The position numbers were made by a program, and so were the translations under genes. Positions 8,526 through 18,132 of a stretch of 64,000 bases of DNA are shown here, piece by piece. The stretch's first letter is position 1; each line of letters begins with the position of its first letter. The notes under the pieces are model-generated. The model saw nothing but the letters and a program-made list of their open reading frames with translations, was not told the DNA's origin and did no database searches. Source of the stretch: Streptomyces sp. TG1A-8 (GTDB lineage: Bacteria; Actinomycetota; Actinomycetes; Streptomycetales; Streptomycetaceae); assembly GCF_030499535.1 (NCBI RefSeq), contig NZ_JASTLB010000001.1, forward strand, positions 248,001 through 312,000, read 5' to 3'.

Positions 8526-10871
8526 ATGCCCGCACGCATACTGGCAGGGACGCGGACGGTGGACAACTTAGGAGCGCTCGTACGGCGGCTGCGGCACGCC
8601 GCCCAGATGACCATCGAGGAGTTGTCGCACGCTTCCGGGGTGAGCGTGCGAGCGATCGGCAACCTGGAGCGCGGCGGGAGCCTCGGGCCGCAGCGCGCCA
8701 CCGTGACCGCGCTCGCCGAGGCGCTGCGGCTGACCGGCGATCCGCGCGACGAACTGCTGCGGACCGCCCGTGCGGGCCGGCGCCGCAGCCCGGCACCGGC
8801 CCCTGGACTGATGGCGATGCCGCGCGCGGTGCCCGACTTCACCGGCCGCGGTCAGGAAATGAGCCGGCTGACCTCATTGGCGGACGGATCGCCGGACGAG
8901 CCGGCGCCCATCGTCGTGATCTCGGGCCAGCCGGGGGTCGGCAAGACCAGCCTGGCCGTGCACGCCGTCACCGAGCTGTCGGGGCGCTTTCCCGACGGGT
9001 GCTTCTTCGTCGACCTGCGCGGCATGGAGGCACGGCCGCTGGACCCCGGCGTCGTTCTGGAGCGGCTGATCCGCGCCCTGGCACCGGACCACAGCCGGCT
9101 GCCGCTGGATCCGATCGACCGGGCGGCCGTGTACCGGTCCGTGGCGGTCGGGCGCCGGTTCGCCGTGGTGCTGGACAACGCGGCGGACGAGGCCCAGGTA
9201 CGTCCCCTGCTGCCGGCGACCGGCACGATCCTGACAGTGATCACCAGCCGCCGGATGCTCACCGGTCTGGAGGGGGTGGCCCGGCTGACGCTGATGCCCC
9301 TGCCCGTCGCAGAAGCCCGCGGCCTGCTGGAACACTTGATCACCGACCTGCCCTGTACCGACCGCGCCACCGACGCGGTGATCCGGCTGGCGCGCTCCTG
9401 CGGCAACCTCCCCCTGGCCCTGCGGATCGTCGGGAACCGCCTGGCCAGCCGCCCCGACTGGTCACCCGATCGGCTCGCCGCCCGTCTGGAGGACGAGGAA
9501 CGCCGCCTGGACGCGCTGACCGCCGGTGACCTGGAGGTCACCGCGGCCTTCGAACTGTCCTACGGACAATTGTCCGGCGCCGCACAGCAGCTCTTCCGGC
9601 GCCTGTCCCTGATGCCGGGACCGCACAGTGGCCCCGAACTGGCCTCGGTGCTGGGAGGACTGCCGGGCGCCGACACGGAGGACGCCCTGGACGAATTGGT
9701 GGAACTCGGTCTGGTCCAGTCCGGTTTCACCGCGCGCTATCGACTGCACGACCTCATCCGGCTCTTCGCGCGGCGGCGGCTCGAGAAGGAAGAGCCAGAG
9801 GACGAGCGCATCGCCGTAGAGGCACGGGCGGTGGACTGGTTGCTGGACACGGCGATCACCGCCGGCCGCCGGTTCCACCCGGACCACCCCGCCTTCCTCG
9901 AGCACCGGGACGACCGCGTGCGGCTGGACACCCCTGAGGCGGCACAGCACTGGCTGACGACCGAGGCCGACAGCTGGCTCGCAGCGCTGGAACTGGCTGC
10001 CGCCACCGGAAGGCGGCGACGGGTGATCGATGTGGCAGAAGCCATGCACTGGTTCTCCGACCGCTGGATCCACTGGGGCCACTGGCCCCGGGTGTTCGCC
10101 CTGTCCAGCCAGGCTGCCGCCGAACTGGCCGACCACGCCACCACCGCGACGCACCTGAACTACCTCTCCTGGGCACACAACACCTGCCTCGGCGACACCA
10201 CCGGAGCGAGCGACTGCGCCCGTCGGGCCCACGCGGAAGCGGTCGTGGCCGGGGACCTGCGACAGCAGGCGTGGGCCGACTCCTACCTGGCGGTGGCGCT
10301 GCTGAAGGGCGGGGACGCCCAGGGTGCGCTGCCGCTGGCCGCCCGGGCGATGCGGGGGTTTCGCACGGTGAACGACCGCGAAGGCCTGGTGATGCACGCG
10401 CTGTCCACCCTGGGCAGGGCGCTCGAACGCACCGGGAAGCCCCACCAGGCGTTGCGGGCCTACGGGCGCAGGCTGGCACTGGCGGCCGACCCGGCCACCG
10501 CGCCGTCGCCCGTGATCGCCGGAATGACGCGGGTGTCGGCGGCACGCGACATCGGCCTGCTGCACATCACGCAGGGGCGGTGGCGGGAAGCGGTGGAAAC
10601 ACTGGAAGCGGCCGTAGCCTGGGAGCCGGCGTCGAACATCCCGCAATGGCAGGCGCAGATGTACGCCGCGCTCGGCCGGGCACGGCGCGAACTGGGGCAA
10701 AATCGGCGGGGATCGGCCGACGTGGACCGCGCCATCGCGATCTACCGGAGGATCGGTGACGACAGGGCCATGAAGGCTCTCCAACCCCTGCGGGACAGTT
10801 TGGGCCCGCCTCCGAGCTCGCTCGACAGCGGATGCGGGGAATCATGTCCGGAAGTGGCGTCAACTGGGTGA
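8526..10871 (+). CDS. XRE HTH / NB-ARC / TPR transcriptional regulator
   Basis: A large STAND-type regulator. An N-terminal XRE helix-turn-helix (NLGALVRRLRHAAQMTIEEL onward) is followed by an NTPase domain with Walker A GQPGVGKTSLA, Walker B FAVVLDNAADE and an NB-ARC GNLPLAL motif. The C-terminus is TPR-like and helical (QQAWADSYLAVALLKGGDAQ and later repeats). Such proteins act as ATP-driven switches, often controlling secondary metabolism in Streptomyces. The frame is open from 8358; I prefer the ATG at 8526 because the residues before it look non-domain. There is no SARP domain, so it is AfsR-like only in the NB-ARC/TPR part. Targets are unknown. Confidence 0.88.
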   Translation: MPARILAGTRTVDNLGALVRRLRHAAQMTIEELSHASGVSVRAIGNLERGGSLGPQRATVTALAEALRLTGDPRDELLRTARAGRRRSPAPAPGLMAMPRAVPDFTGRGQEMSRLTSLADGSPDEPAPIVVISGQPGVGKTSLAVHAVTELSGRFPDGCFFVDLRGMEARPLDPGVVLERLIRALAPDHSRLPLDPIDRAAVYRSVAVGRRFAVVLDNAADEAQVRPLLPATGTILTVITSRRMLTGLEGVARLTLMPLPVAEARGLLEHLITDLPCTDRATDAVIRLARSCGNLPLALRIVGNRLASRPDWSPDRLAARLEDEERRLDALTAGDLEVTAAFELSYGQLSGAAQQLFRRLSLMPGPHSGPELASVLGGLPGADTEDALDELVELGLVQSGFTARYRLHDLIRLFARRRLEKEEPEDERIAVEARAVDWLLDTAITAGRRFHPDHPAFLEHRDDRVRLDTPEAAQHWLTTEADSWLAALELAAATGRRRRVIDVAEAMHWFSDRWIHWGHWPRVFALSSQAAAELADHATTATHLNYLSWAHNTCLGDTTGASDCARRAHAEAVVAGDLRQQAWADSYLAVALLKGGDAQGALPLAARAMRGFRTVNDREGLVMHALSTLGRALERTGKPHQALRAYGRRLALAADPATAPSPVIAGMTRVSAARDIGLLHITQGRWREAVETLEAAVAWEPASNIPQWQAQMYAALGRARRELGQNRRGSADVDRAIAIYRRIGDDRAMKALQPLRDSLGPPPSSLDSGCGESCPEVASTG

Positions 10872-10995
10872 CGTCGTGTCTGTTTCCGCTGCTCAGAGTA
10901 ACGACGAGGGGTGTTCCGTGCCGGTCGGTGATCAGGTGGTGCTTGCTGCCCGGCCGCGCGCGGTCGCCCGGCGAAGGTCCGGTGTGAGCGCCCTA
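10868..10995 (-). pseudogene. IS5-family transposase fragment
   Basis: Minus strand reads HTGPSPGDRARPGSKHHLI followed by TDRHGTPLVVTLSSGNRHDV, the middle of an IS5-family ORF B. Neither end of the transposase is present. Confidence 0.65.
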
Positions 10996-11540
10996 ATGCG
11001 GCCTGCAGGCGGTTCCAACTCGTTCGTGCAAGGTACTGGAACCGCTCCACGCCGGTGACGGACAATGACCGTGTAGGCCGACTTCTCGTTCGGCTGGGCG
11101 TCTTTGACGTTGTTCGCGCGGGCCCGGGATCGGAGCACGGCTTCGGCACGGCTGGGGGAGAGTACGGCTGCTCCCCCGGCCGCCGCCTGTTGCGTGGCAT
11201 ACGCACCGGGACGCATCGCCCTCGGCGTCGCCTGTATCAGCAGTCTTTGATGGCCAGCCGGACCGGTCTCGCTCATGCCGGCGACAAGCTCCGGCTCAGA
11301 TCCGGGATAGAACATCCCCGGACCTTGTCCAGTGAGCCGAGCCAACAGCACGCGGGCCCGTGTTCCGCACTTCATGGTCAGCCGGGGATTTGCAGCATCT
11401 CTCGCCGGCAGGGGAGGGCGAACGGGGTCCGCAGGGCGGTCCCCAGTGGCCTCGCCGAGTTGCTGGTCGCACGGGAGCCTTGAGAGTCGCCGACCGTGGA
11501 TGTACGGGAAGGCGGCGACGCGTCACCGGCCGGCGTGCCG
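10996..11540. other. No recognised gene
   Basis: Several overlapping frames exist on both strands, but none matches a family I recognise. Lying next to an IS5 fragment, it may be decayed mobile DNA. Confidence 0.35.
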
Positions 11541-12251
11541 TCAGAAGTCGTACGGCTTCTCGGTGCTCCAGTTCAGCACGTCGGCCTCGTTCCAGCTGAA
11601 CTGCGGCTTCTGGCCCTTGTTGACGACGGAGCAGAAGGGGCCGGTGCGACCGTCCGCGCCGCGCAGCGCGATGGCGAGCGACTGCGCCGTGTGGTTGTTC
11701 GAGCCGTAGTCGAAGAGGTTCACCGCGCTGTATGCCTTGCCTCCGGGCTGGAGCGTGATGCGCTTGTCGCCACCCGGGTTGTCCTTCTTCGAGTGCGGCA
11801 ATGCCGTGTTGTCGACGTTCCAGTCGAGCACCACGGCGGGGTAGGAGGTGACCCAGCATGGCTTGGTGCCCTCGTTCACCGCGGTGAGCAGCAGGTGGTC
11901 GCCCTGCTGACCGGCGAACCGGTGCACCGCGGTGACCAGCATCTCGTCTCCGCGGCACGGCTGGGTGCCGGCCGTCGTGCGCTTGCTCACGACCTTCTCC
12001 GTCACGCCCGAGGCGGTCGCCGAGCGCACCCCCACCCTGAGGTGACCAGCGCTGTTGGTCTGCTCCGTGCCGCCCTTGCCGTTCTCGGCAGACGCGGACC
12101 TGCTCTGGGCGGTCACAGCGCTGTAGTCGCCGCCCGCCGCCGTCGAGCCGCCGTTGGCGCCGCCGCAGGCGGTCAGGCCCAGCGCCAGCGCGGCGGTGAC
12201 GGCGGCCAGGGCGGCGGAACGGGCGGTACGGCGGGCACGGTGCGTGGTCAT
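11541..12251 (-). CDS. DUF4232-type secreted lipoprotein
   Basis: 236 residues from the ATG at 12251, which has GGGGAGC upstream. The N-terminus MTTHRARRTARSA is followed by a hydrophobic stretch and a lipobox ending LGLTACGG, so it should be a lipid-anchored exported protein. A Gly/Ser/Ala linker follows, then a beta-rich domain with CRGDEM, NEGTKPCWVTSYP and PFCSVV. These are the paired cysteines and hydrophobic strands of DUF4232 proteins, which are common in actinobacteria and of unknown function. No operon partner is obvious. Confidence 0.8.
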   Translation of the reverse strand: MTTHRARRTARSAALAAVTAALALGLTACGGANGGSTAAGGDYSAVTAQSRSASAENGKGGTEQTNSAGHLRVGVRSATASGVTEKVVSKRTTAGTQPCRGDEMLVTAVHRFAGQQGDHLLLTAVNEGTKPCWVTSYPAVVLDWNVDNTALPHSKKDNPGGDKRITLQPGGKAYSAVNLFDYGSNNHTAQSLAIALRGADGRTGPFCSVVNKGQKPQFSWNEADVLNWSTEKPYDF

Positions 12252-12698
12252 GGTGAAAGCTCCCCTGTGGTCTGCCCGGACGCGGTACCTCCCCTGCTCC
12301 CGCAGGGTGACCGGCCGCATCGGCTGTTTCACTGCACCCCATGAGATGACGTCGGGGCGAACGTCGGTTCACTCGGGTCCGTCCGCATTCGGTAACAAGG
12401 CGACCGGGCGCAGGCACGACGGTGTTCAGGCCGCGTCCGTCGCGGTGCGGCGCCCGTGGCCGCTGCGACCCTGGGCAGGGCCACCAGGCGCTCCCATCCT
12501 GGCCGCAAAACGGTTCGCCGGCGGTCCACCGCGTATGCGACCACCGCCACGCCCAGCCCCGGCAACGCCGGTGCCACCCTGGTCGGCATCGGTGACGTCA
12601 CGCCCAAGCCCGGCCACGAGTGCCGGACCGCTGAGCCACACTTCCCCTTGGAGCGTTCGATCACAGTCCGGGCGCGCGAGCTGTGGGGAGAGCGGCCT
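12252..12698. other. No recognised gene
   Basis: Upstream region of the lipoprotein and spacer to the decayed mosaic. No convincing ORF. Confidence 0.35.
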
Positions 12699-13290
12699 CT
12701 ACAGGTCGAGTTCCAGGTGCTCCACGTCCGTGAACCGCACCTCCTCCGGGCTTCCGGCGCGGCGGCCGCCGTCCTGGAAGCAGACCTCCTTGAGCGCTTC
12801 GGCCGCGATCTCCTGCAGGCGGGCGTCGCTGGCACCCTGCTCCTGGGCCTCGAAGAAGCGGGCGGCGTGGACGGGCGGCAGGACGACGGTCAGGTGCTCG
12901 TCCTGCCCCAGGCCGTGCCGCAGGTGGTGGATGAACACGTCGGTCATACCGAGGCTGAGGAACGTGGTGATCGTCAGCAGCACGGCCAGCGCCCGCAGCA
13001 CCGGCGTGCGCCGCAGGAAAGCGGCACCGGTGCGCAGGTCGTGCGCGCGCGTGGGGCCGCTCGCCGGCCCGCCGTCCGGCGGCCGTTCGGTGGGCCTGAG
13101 CCTGATGGCGGCCAGGCCGAGGAGGGAGGTCCCGAAACTGCCCGCGTTGATCGCCACCGTCGCCGTGGGCCCGAGGGACCCGGAGACCACACCCGCCAGG
13201 GCGGGCCCGGCGATGTACGCGACCGCGTCGGTGGCCTCCAGGCGGCCGTTCGCCGCGGCGATCTGGTCCTTGCCGAGACGGGCAACCCCG
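12699..13290 (-). pseudogene. MFS exporter fragment joined to an unknown tail
   Basis: The minus-strand reading QIAAANGRLEATDAVAYIAG, then ALAGVVSGSLGPTATVAINAG, then FLSLGMTDVFIHHLRHGLGQ is the middle of an EntS-like MFS transporter. It breaks off at about 12893 and continues in frame into a hydrophilic tail of about 65 residues (RFFEAQEQGASDARLQEIAA) that is not MFS-like. Both MFS ends are missing, so this is a deletion-fusion relic. Confidence 0.6.
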
Positions 13291-13700
13291 TGCCCAGTGC
13301 AGCTCCGGCAGGTGGTCGAAGTTCATGCCGTGGACGGAGGCGACCAGCGCCGGGTGGACAGGATCGCCGCCCACGACGAAATCCTCTTCACCTGCTCGCC
13401 CCATTCGGAGGTCTCCTCCGTGAAGCGGCGGCTCTCCTCGCCCCGGGCAGGGCTCGCGCTCGACATGCGCCGCACGGCTTCGTTCTGCTCCATCGTCACA
13501 GCGCGGAGCGGGCGGTCAGGGCGTTCTCCAGCGGCGACCTGGCACCGTCGACGCGTTCCGTCACCCGGATCGCGTGGTCCAGCACGTCGCGTAGCCTGTC
13601 CTGCACATCGTCGCCGGTGCCGAGCCGCGCCGAACAGACCGGGCCAAGTAGGTGGACGAAGCAATACTGGTCGTTTGAGGAGCCTCAAAGCACTGACAGG
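13291..13700 (-). pseudogene. CorA Mg2+/Co2+ transporter, 3' relic
   Basis: Fragments in different frames read RLRDVLDHAIRVTERVDGA, VTMEQNEAVRRMS, SEWGEQVKRISSWAAIL and HGMNFDHLPELHW. These are the late helices and the GMN pore motif of CorA channels in the correct order. The last fragment runs into the MFS piece at about 13290. Several frameshifts and deletions mark it as decayed. Confidence 0.6.
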
Positions 13701-14035
13701 CGATCCCCTCCGCGGACGGCCTCCACGACCAGCGCGAGCACCTCGGCAACCAGTCACACCAGCTCTTCGAGCTGCGTCTTCAAGCTGGCGGAGGCTCACC
13801 GGGTTGCCGCCGACGTGATGTGAGGCATGCGGATGGGGGCGGGCTGAGCGCTGCGGGACAACGGCGCTGGGAAACGGTGCGGATGCAGGCAACTGGGTGG
13901 AACGGCGTGCCGCCCCCGCGGGCGCTGCTGGCCGAACAGGACTCGCCCCGGGGCGGCAACCCAGCTTGCGGGGTGGTTTCATCGCGGTGCGCGCACTTGT
14001 TGACGCTGCCCTCCGGCGATGATTCACTTCGCTTC

Positions 14036-14049
14036 CGAGAGCGCTCTCA
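14036..14049. promoter_or_regulatory. LacI-type palindromic operator
   Basis: CGAGAGCGCTCTCA, centred on a perfect GAGAGCGCTCTC palindrome, lies 54 bp before the secreted beta-helix gene. It resembles CebR and other LacI-family sugar-responsive operators in Streptomyces. Confidence 0.6.
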
Positions 14050-14102
14050 GTCGGTTGAGGACCAGCCGCGATCCCCTTTGCCCACCATGATCAGGGAGAG
14101 CC

Positions 14103-15920
14103 GTGCCCGTGATTCCCACTCGACGTGCCCTGCTCCGCGGAGCGGCGGCCGTTGCCGCCGCGGCGCCGCTGGCCGGCGTCTCCACAGGAACCGCCGCCGC
14201 CGCGTCGCCGCCCGCACCCGCGGAACACCCGGGCCGCCACCGGACGGCGAGCCTGGGGCCGAACGTCCTGCTCTTCAACCCCTCGATGGGCGACGCCGCG
14301 ATCCAGAAGCAGCTGGACGCCGTGTTCGCGGTCCAGGAGTCCAACCAGTTCGGCACCGAGCGGTACGCCCTGGCGTTCGAGCCGGGCACGTACAACGTCG
14401 ACGTCAACGTCGGTTTCTACACGCACGTGCTCGGGCTCGGCGACAGCCCCGGGGACGTCGTGATCAACGGTCACGTCACCGTTGACGCCCAGTGGTTCGA
14501 CGGCAACGGCACGCAAGACTTCTGGCGGTCCGCCGAGAACCTCACTGTCGTACCGCCGGACGGACTGGAGCGCTGGGCCGTCGCCCAGGCCGCGCCGATG
14601 CGCCGCGTGCACGTCAAGGGCAGCATGAACCTGATGCCGAGCCCGCCCGGCAACGGGTGGTCCAGCGGCGGATTCCTGGCCGACAGCGTGGTGGACGGCG
14701 ACATCAACTCGGGTTCGCAGCAACAGTGGCTCTCGCGCAACGACACCATCGGCAGTTGGACCGGCTCCAACTGGAACATGGTCTTCGTCGGTGTCCAGGG
14801 CGCGCCCCCCACGTCCTTCCCGACGCCGCCCTACACCACCGTGGAGCGCACCCCCGTCATACGCGAGAAGCCGTTCCTGACGGTGGACCGCCGCGGCGCG
14901 TACAGCGTCTTCGTACCCGCGCTGCGCCGCAACAGCACCGGCACCTCCTGGGCGAACGGGCGAGCCGCCGGCCGCAGCATCCCGCTGTCGCAGTTCCACG
15001 TCGCGCACCCGGGCGAGTCGGCCGCCAGCATCAACCTGGCACTCGCCCTCGGCAAGCACCTGCTGCTGACCCCGGGCATCTACCCGCTGTCCGCTCCGCT
15101 GCGGGTGTCCCGCCCCGGCACCGTCGTCCTGGGCCTGGGCCTGGCCACTCTTCAGGCGGTCCGCGACAACGCGCTGATCGAGGTCGCCGACGTCGACGAC
15201 GTCTCCCTGGCCGGCGTGATCCTGGAGGCCGCCTCGGCCGACTCCCCCGTCCTGCTGCGCGTCGGTCACGGCCGCAGCCGGCTGAGCCATGCCGCCCGGC
15301 CCACCGCCCTGTTCGACATCTTCCCGCGCATCGGCGGTGCAGTACCCGGCGGCACCCAGGTCAGCATCCAGATCGACAGCAACGACGTGATCGTCGACCA
15401 CGTGTGGGCCTGGCGGGCCGACCACGGCCTGGACGGCACGGTCGGCTGGTCCGTCAACCCGGCCGGCACCGGCTTCCTCGTCAACGGTGACCGGGTCACC
15501 GCGTACGGCCTGTTCGTGGAGCACCACCAGAAGTACGAGGTGCTCTGGAACGGCAACCACGGCCACACGTACTTCTTCCAGAACGAGCATCCCTACGACG
15601 TCCCGACGCAGTCGGCCTGGAGGCACGGCAGCACCAACGGCTACGCCGCCTACAAGGTCGGTGAGCACGTGACCGACCACCACGCATGGGGCCTGGGCAG
15701 CTACTGCTACTTCAACCTCAACGCGGACATCTACACCGACCGCGCCTACGAGGTTCCCGACACCCCCGGCGTCGTCCTCACCTCCCTGATGACGGTCTGC
15801 CTCAACGGCCCGGGCGGAGGCGGCATCCTGCACTGCGTCAACAACACCGGTGACCCCGTCCAGAACGGCTTCGGCGTCTTCAGCATGCAGTCGTACACGC
15901 ACGGCGTCGGCACGCCCTGA
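14103..15920 (+). CDS. Tat-exported parallel beta-helix protein
   Basis: 605 residues. The N-terminus has RRALLRGAAAVAAAAPLAG, a Tat-like twin-arginine signal, followed by an Ala/Pro-rich linker. The rest contains many short Gly/Asn/Val-rich strands (for example LGLGDSPGDVVINGHVTVDA and NSNDVIVDHVWAW-type turns), as in right-handed parallel beta-helices of pectate lyases and exo-beta-glucanases; related actinobacterial proteins are often annotated only as 'adenylyl cyclase' or 'coagulation factor 5/8'. It is probably an extracellular polysaccharide-active enzyme, and the LacI-type operator upstream fits this. Catalytic residues cannot be assigned. Confidence 0.7.
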   Translation: MPVIPTRRALLRGAAAVAAAAPLAGVSTGTAAAASPPAPAEHPGRHRTASLGPNVLLFNPSMGDAAIQKQLDAVFAVQESNQFGTERYALAFEPGTYNVDVNVGFYTHVLGLGDSPGDVVINGHVTVDAQWFDGNGTQDFWRSAENLTVVPPDGLERWAVAQAAPMRRVHVKGSMNLMPSPPGNGWSSGGFLADSVVDGDINSGSQQQWLSRNDTIGSWTGSNWNMVFVGVQGAPPTSFPTPPYTTVERTPVIREKPFLTVDRRGAYSVFVPALRRNSTGTSWANGRAAGRSIPLSQFHVAHPGESAASINLALALGKHLLLTPGIYPLSAPLRVSRPGTVVLGLGLATLQAVRDNALIEVADVDDVSLAGVILEAASADSPVLLRVGHGRSRLSHAARPTALFDIFPRIGGAVPGGTQVSIQIDSNDVIVDHVWAWRADHGLDGTVGWSVNPAGTGFLVNGDRVTAYGLFVEHHQKYEVLWNGNHGHTYFFQNEHPYDVPTQSAWRHGSTNGYAAYKVGEHVTDHHAWGLGSYCYFNLNADIYTDRAYEVPDTPGVVLTSLMTVCLNGPGGGGILHCVNNTGDPVQNGFGVFSMQSYTHGVGTP

Positions 15921-16033
15921 CCGCGCCTCCGCCCCTGAGCGGGCAGCTCCCCTTCCCTGGAGCTGCCCTGCGAAATCGCGCTCCTATCGATCCCAAACGG
16001 TTCGGGTTCCGGGCCGTTGGTGGTGTGTGAGCG

Positions 16034-17075
16034 ATCTGGTGGGGGACGCGCGGCCTCCGTCGCCGCCGGCGCAGGAGGCCCTGCGTGGAACCAGCAGTAC
16101 GTCGTCGAGCCGATCCCGTCTGTCTTGCAGTGACGGGAGACGGCCGTGGAGACGTGGGCCTTGGCGTACGCCGTGACCTTCACGGTGCGCGGCTTGTAGG
16201 GCGAGTCGCCCTTGAAGACGGCGTGGACGGTGGTGTCGCGGACCATGTCGACCACGGCGGAGATGTCGCCGTGGGAGTTGACCGTTCCGGACTCGACGAG
16301 CTTTTGGGGGCGGTCCGAGCCGAACGGGTCGGACCGGATCTCCACCGTGCGGTTGTTGTACGTCGTGCCCAGGTGCGCGGTGAAGCGCACGTCGGCGCCG
16401 TACGCGTACACCTTGCCGTTGTTGTCCAGGTTCAGCGACGGCGTGGCGCGCGAGACCGGGACCTCGTCGTAGGCGCTCGCCGTGGTGTGCTCGGCGTCGC
16501 CCGCGTAGGACACCCGGTAGGTGACGGTGCCGCCGCAGTCCGGGGTGTCGGAGAAGGAGTACGTGCCGTCCGCCTTGACCGCGACCGCGGGCAGCGTCTT
16601 GCCGTCCGGGTGCTCCATGTCGGTGCGAGTGGCCTTCAGCCGGGCCCGGCCGGGAGCTTCACCGTCGCCGTAACCTCGCCGACACCGCCAGCGGCTTGGC
16701 GCGGGTGGCCGTTGACGGCGCGTTCACCGTGATCGTGGACACACTCAGCGCGGGGTCGGTGAGCACCCTGAGCGTGTAACCGCCCGGGGACGACACGAGG
16801 GCGAACAAAGGGGAGGCGTCCGGGGCCCAGGCGACCTGGGATGCGTCGAGCGCGCAGGTGCGGACCGCCTTGCTCTCGCCGGGCCGGTAGACCGACACCC
16901 GGTTCTCCTCGACGGAGCCGACCTGGGCGACCAGGCCGTTCGGCGCGACGTCGGCGCGCTGCCCGAACGGGTAGGAGACGGTTTCGGTGAACGCTCCGTC
17001 GGCGTACGCGTACCGCTTCGTCGCGCCGCCCCGGACCGTTGGGCCACCGGGCAACAGGTCGTCGTTAGTCACGGC
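16034..17075 (-). pseudogene. Ig-like domain repeat protein, broken
   Basis: The upstream half (NDDLLPGGPTVRGG to VLTDPALSVSTITVNAPS) resembles the beta-propeller part of secreted actinobacterial Ig-like repeat proteins. The downstream half (SFSDTPDCGGTVTYRVSYAG, then TPSLNLDNNGKVYAYGADV and VRDTTVHAVFKGDSPY) is the Ig-like part. They are in different frames, with two shifts inside about 45 bp near 16640-16690. No signal peptide remains and the 3' end is cut near 16034. It is a remnant of an exported surface protein. Confidence 0.6.
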
Positions 17076-17288
17076 AAACCCGGTGTCCCACACAGGTCGT
17101 GTCGCCTGACCCTCGCTTTCCCTCTCTGACCCAGCCGTTCCGCTCCTGGCTCCTGCGCGTTGGGGGCGGTGGTTGTACGCCGGCGTCCCGGAGGGCGACA
17201 CCGTGATCGCGGTGCGCGGCCCGCACCGCGGATCCCGCTGTGCGCGAGCGGGCCCGCTCCGGACGGCTCGGCTTCGTCCAGGAGCCGG

Positions 17289-17786
17289 TCAACTGCACGA
17301 TCCATACGGCGCCGTGCGGTCTGCGGCAGCGGGCAATGCCCGGACGACGGCCCCGTCGGTGATCTGCTGGCGGAGGCGTTCGATCTCCGCATGCTAGGCG
17401 GCCAGCCGGGAGATCGCCAGCTGCTTGAAGTCGGTGAGCTCCGCCAGGCTCGCGTCGCGGTCCGTGAGGCGCTTCTTCAGTTCCGCCCGCTCGGTCTTCA
17501 GCCGTTCGATCTGTGCCCCGCGCGGGTCGACGATCTTCCCGGCCTGCTGGAGTTCGCGAACCCGGCGCTCGAACTCTTCGGCCAGGTACTGGTAAGCGCC
17601 GGGTCTGGGGGTGCCGTCGCGGCTCTTCTTTGGGTAGAAGCCAGTACGGGTCACTCCGGCGACCGCAGCGAGGGTCTTGAGATCGGTCTTGCCGCCCGGC
17701 GGCAGGTTCCCGCTCAAGATCCGCTCCATCGCGCCCCGGATCGCGGCCTCGTTACGGGCTTTGTCCTCCTCGGTGAGCCGAGCCAT
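17289..17786 (-). pseudogene. Tn554-like transposition accessory protein, internal TAG
   Basis: Starts MARLTEEDKARNEAAIRGAM (ATG at 17786 with AGAGGA upstream), then VAGVTRTGFYPKKSRDG, then a coiled-coil C-terminus (QIERLKTERAELKKRL). This is the small protein found downstream of paired Tn554-type recombinases in Streptomyces. At 17394-17396 a TAG replaces the expected Gln (the frame would read LAA-Q-HAEIERLRQQI), and the natural C-terminus RALPAAADRTAPYGSCS continues in the same frame to TGA at 17289. The product is thus truncated by one nonsense change. Confidence 0.65.
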
Positions 17787-17796
17787 CACATTCCTC

Positions 17797-18110
17797 TCAC
17801 GCCACCGCAGAAGCGGCATCGATCTCGGCGACCACACGCAGGGCACGGTCGCGTTCAGGCAGGAGCCGTTCCTTCTCGCCCTTGGCCACCCGAGGGCTCT
17901 CGAGGGCTCTCGACGAAGGTGTCGATCACGGTGACCTGGACGAGCCACACGGGCCGGTGACTTTGGTGATGGGTGGCCTGCGGACAACGGGCCGAGTCAC
18001 ACATCCCCACCAGCGGCTGCTTGGCATTCGGGTTGCCCGCGAGCTTGAGGCACAGCGCCTTGGACGGGTCGCGGAACCAGCAGAAGTTCGCCACTTCGAC
18101 GTGCAGCACC
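17797..18110 (-). pseudogene. Tn554-like integrase, C-terminal relic
   Basis: Reads VHVEVANFCWFRD-like (LHVEVANFCWFRDPSKALC), then KQPLVGMCDSARCPQATHH, the cysteine-rich C-terminus of Tn554 TnpB-type tyrosine recombinases. Directly after TVIDTFVESPR the frame is lost because the 10-bp unit CGAGGGCTCT is present twice in tandem (17891-17900 and 17901-17910). Skipping one copy restores VAKGEKERLLPERDRAL to a stop at 17797. The catalytic part upstream of 18110 is deleted. Confidence 0.7.
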
Positions 18111-18132
18111 TTCGACGGGAGGTAGGAGTCAG

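Noticed and set aside
17881..17920. CRISPR-like or regulatory repeat
   Set aside because: It is a single 10-bp tandem duplication within a coding relic.
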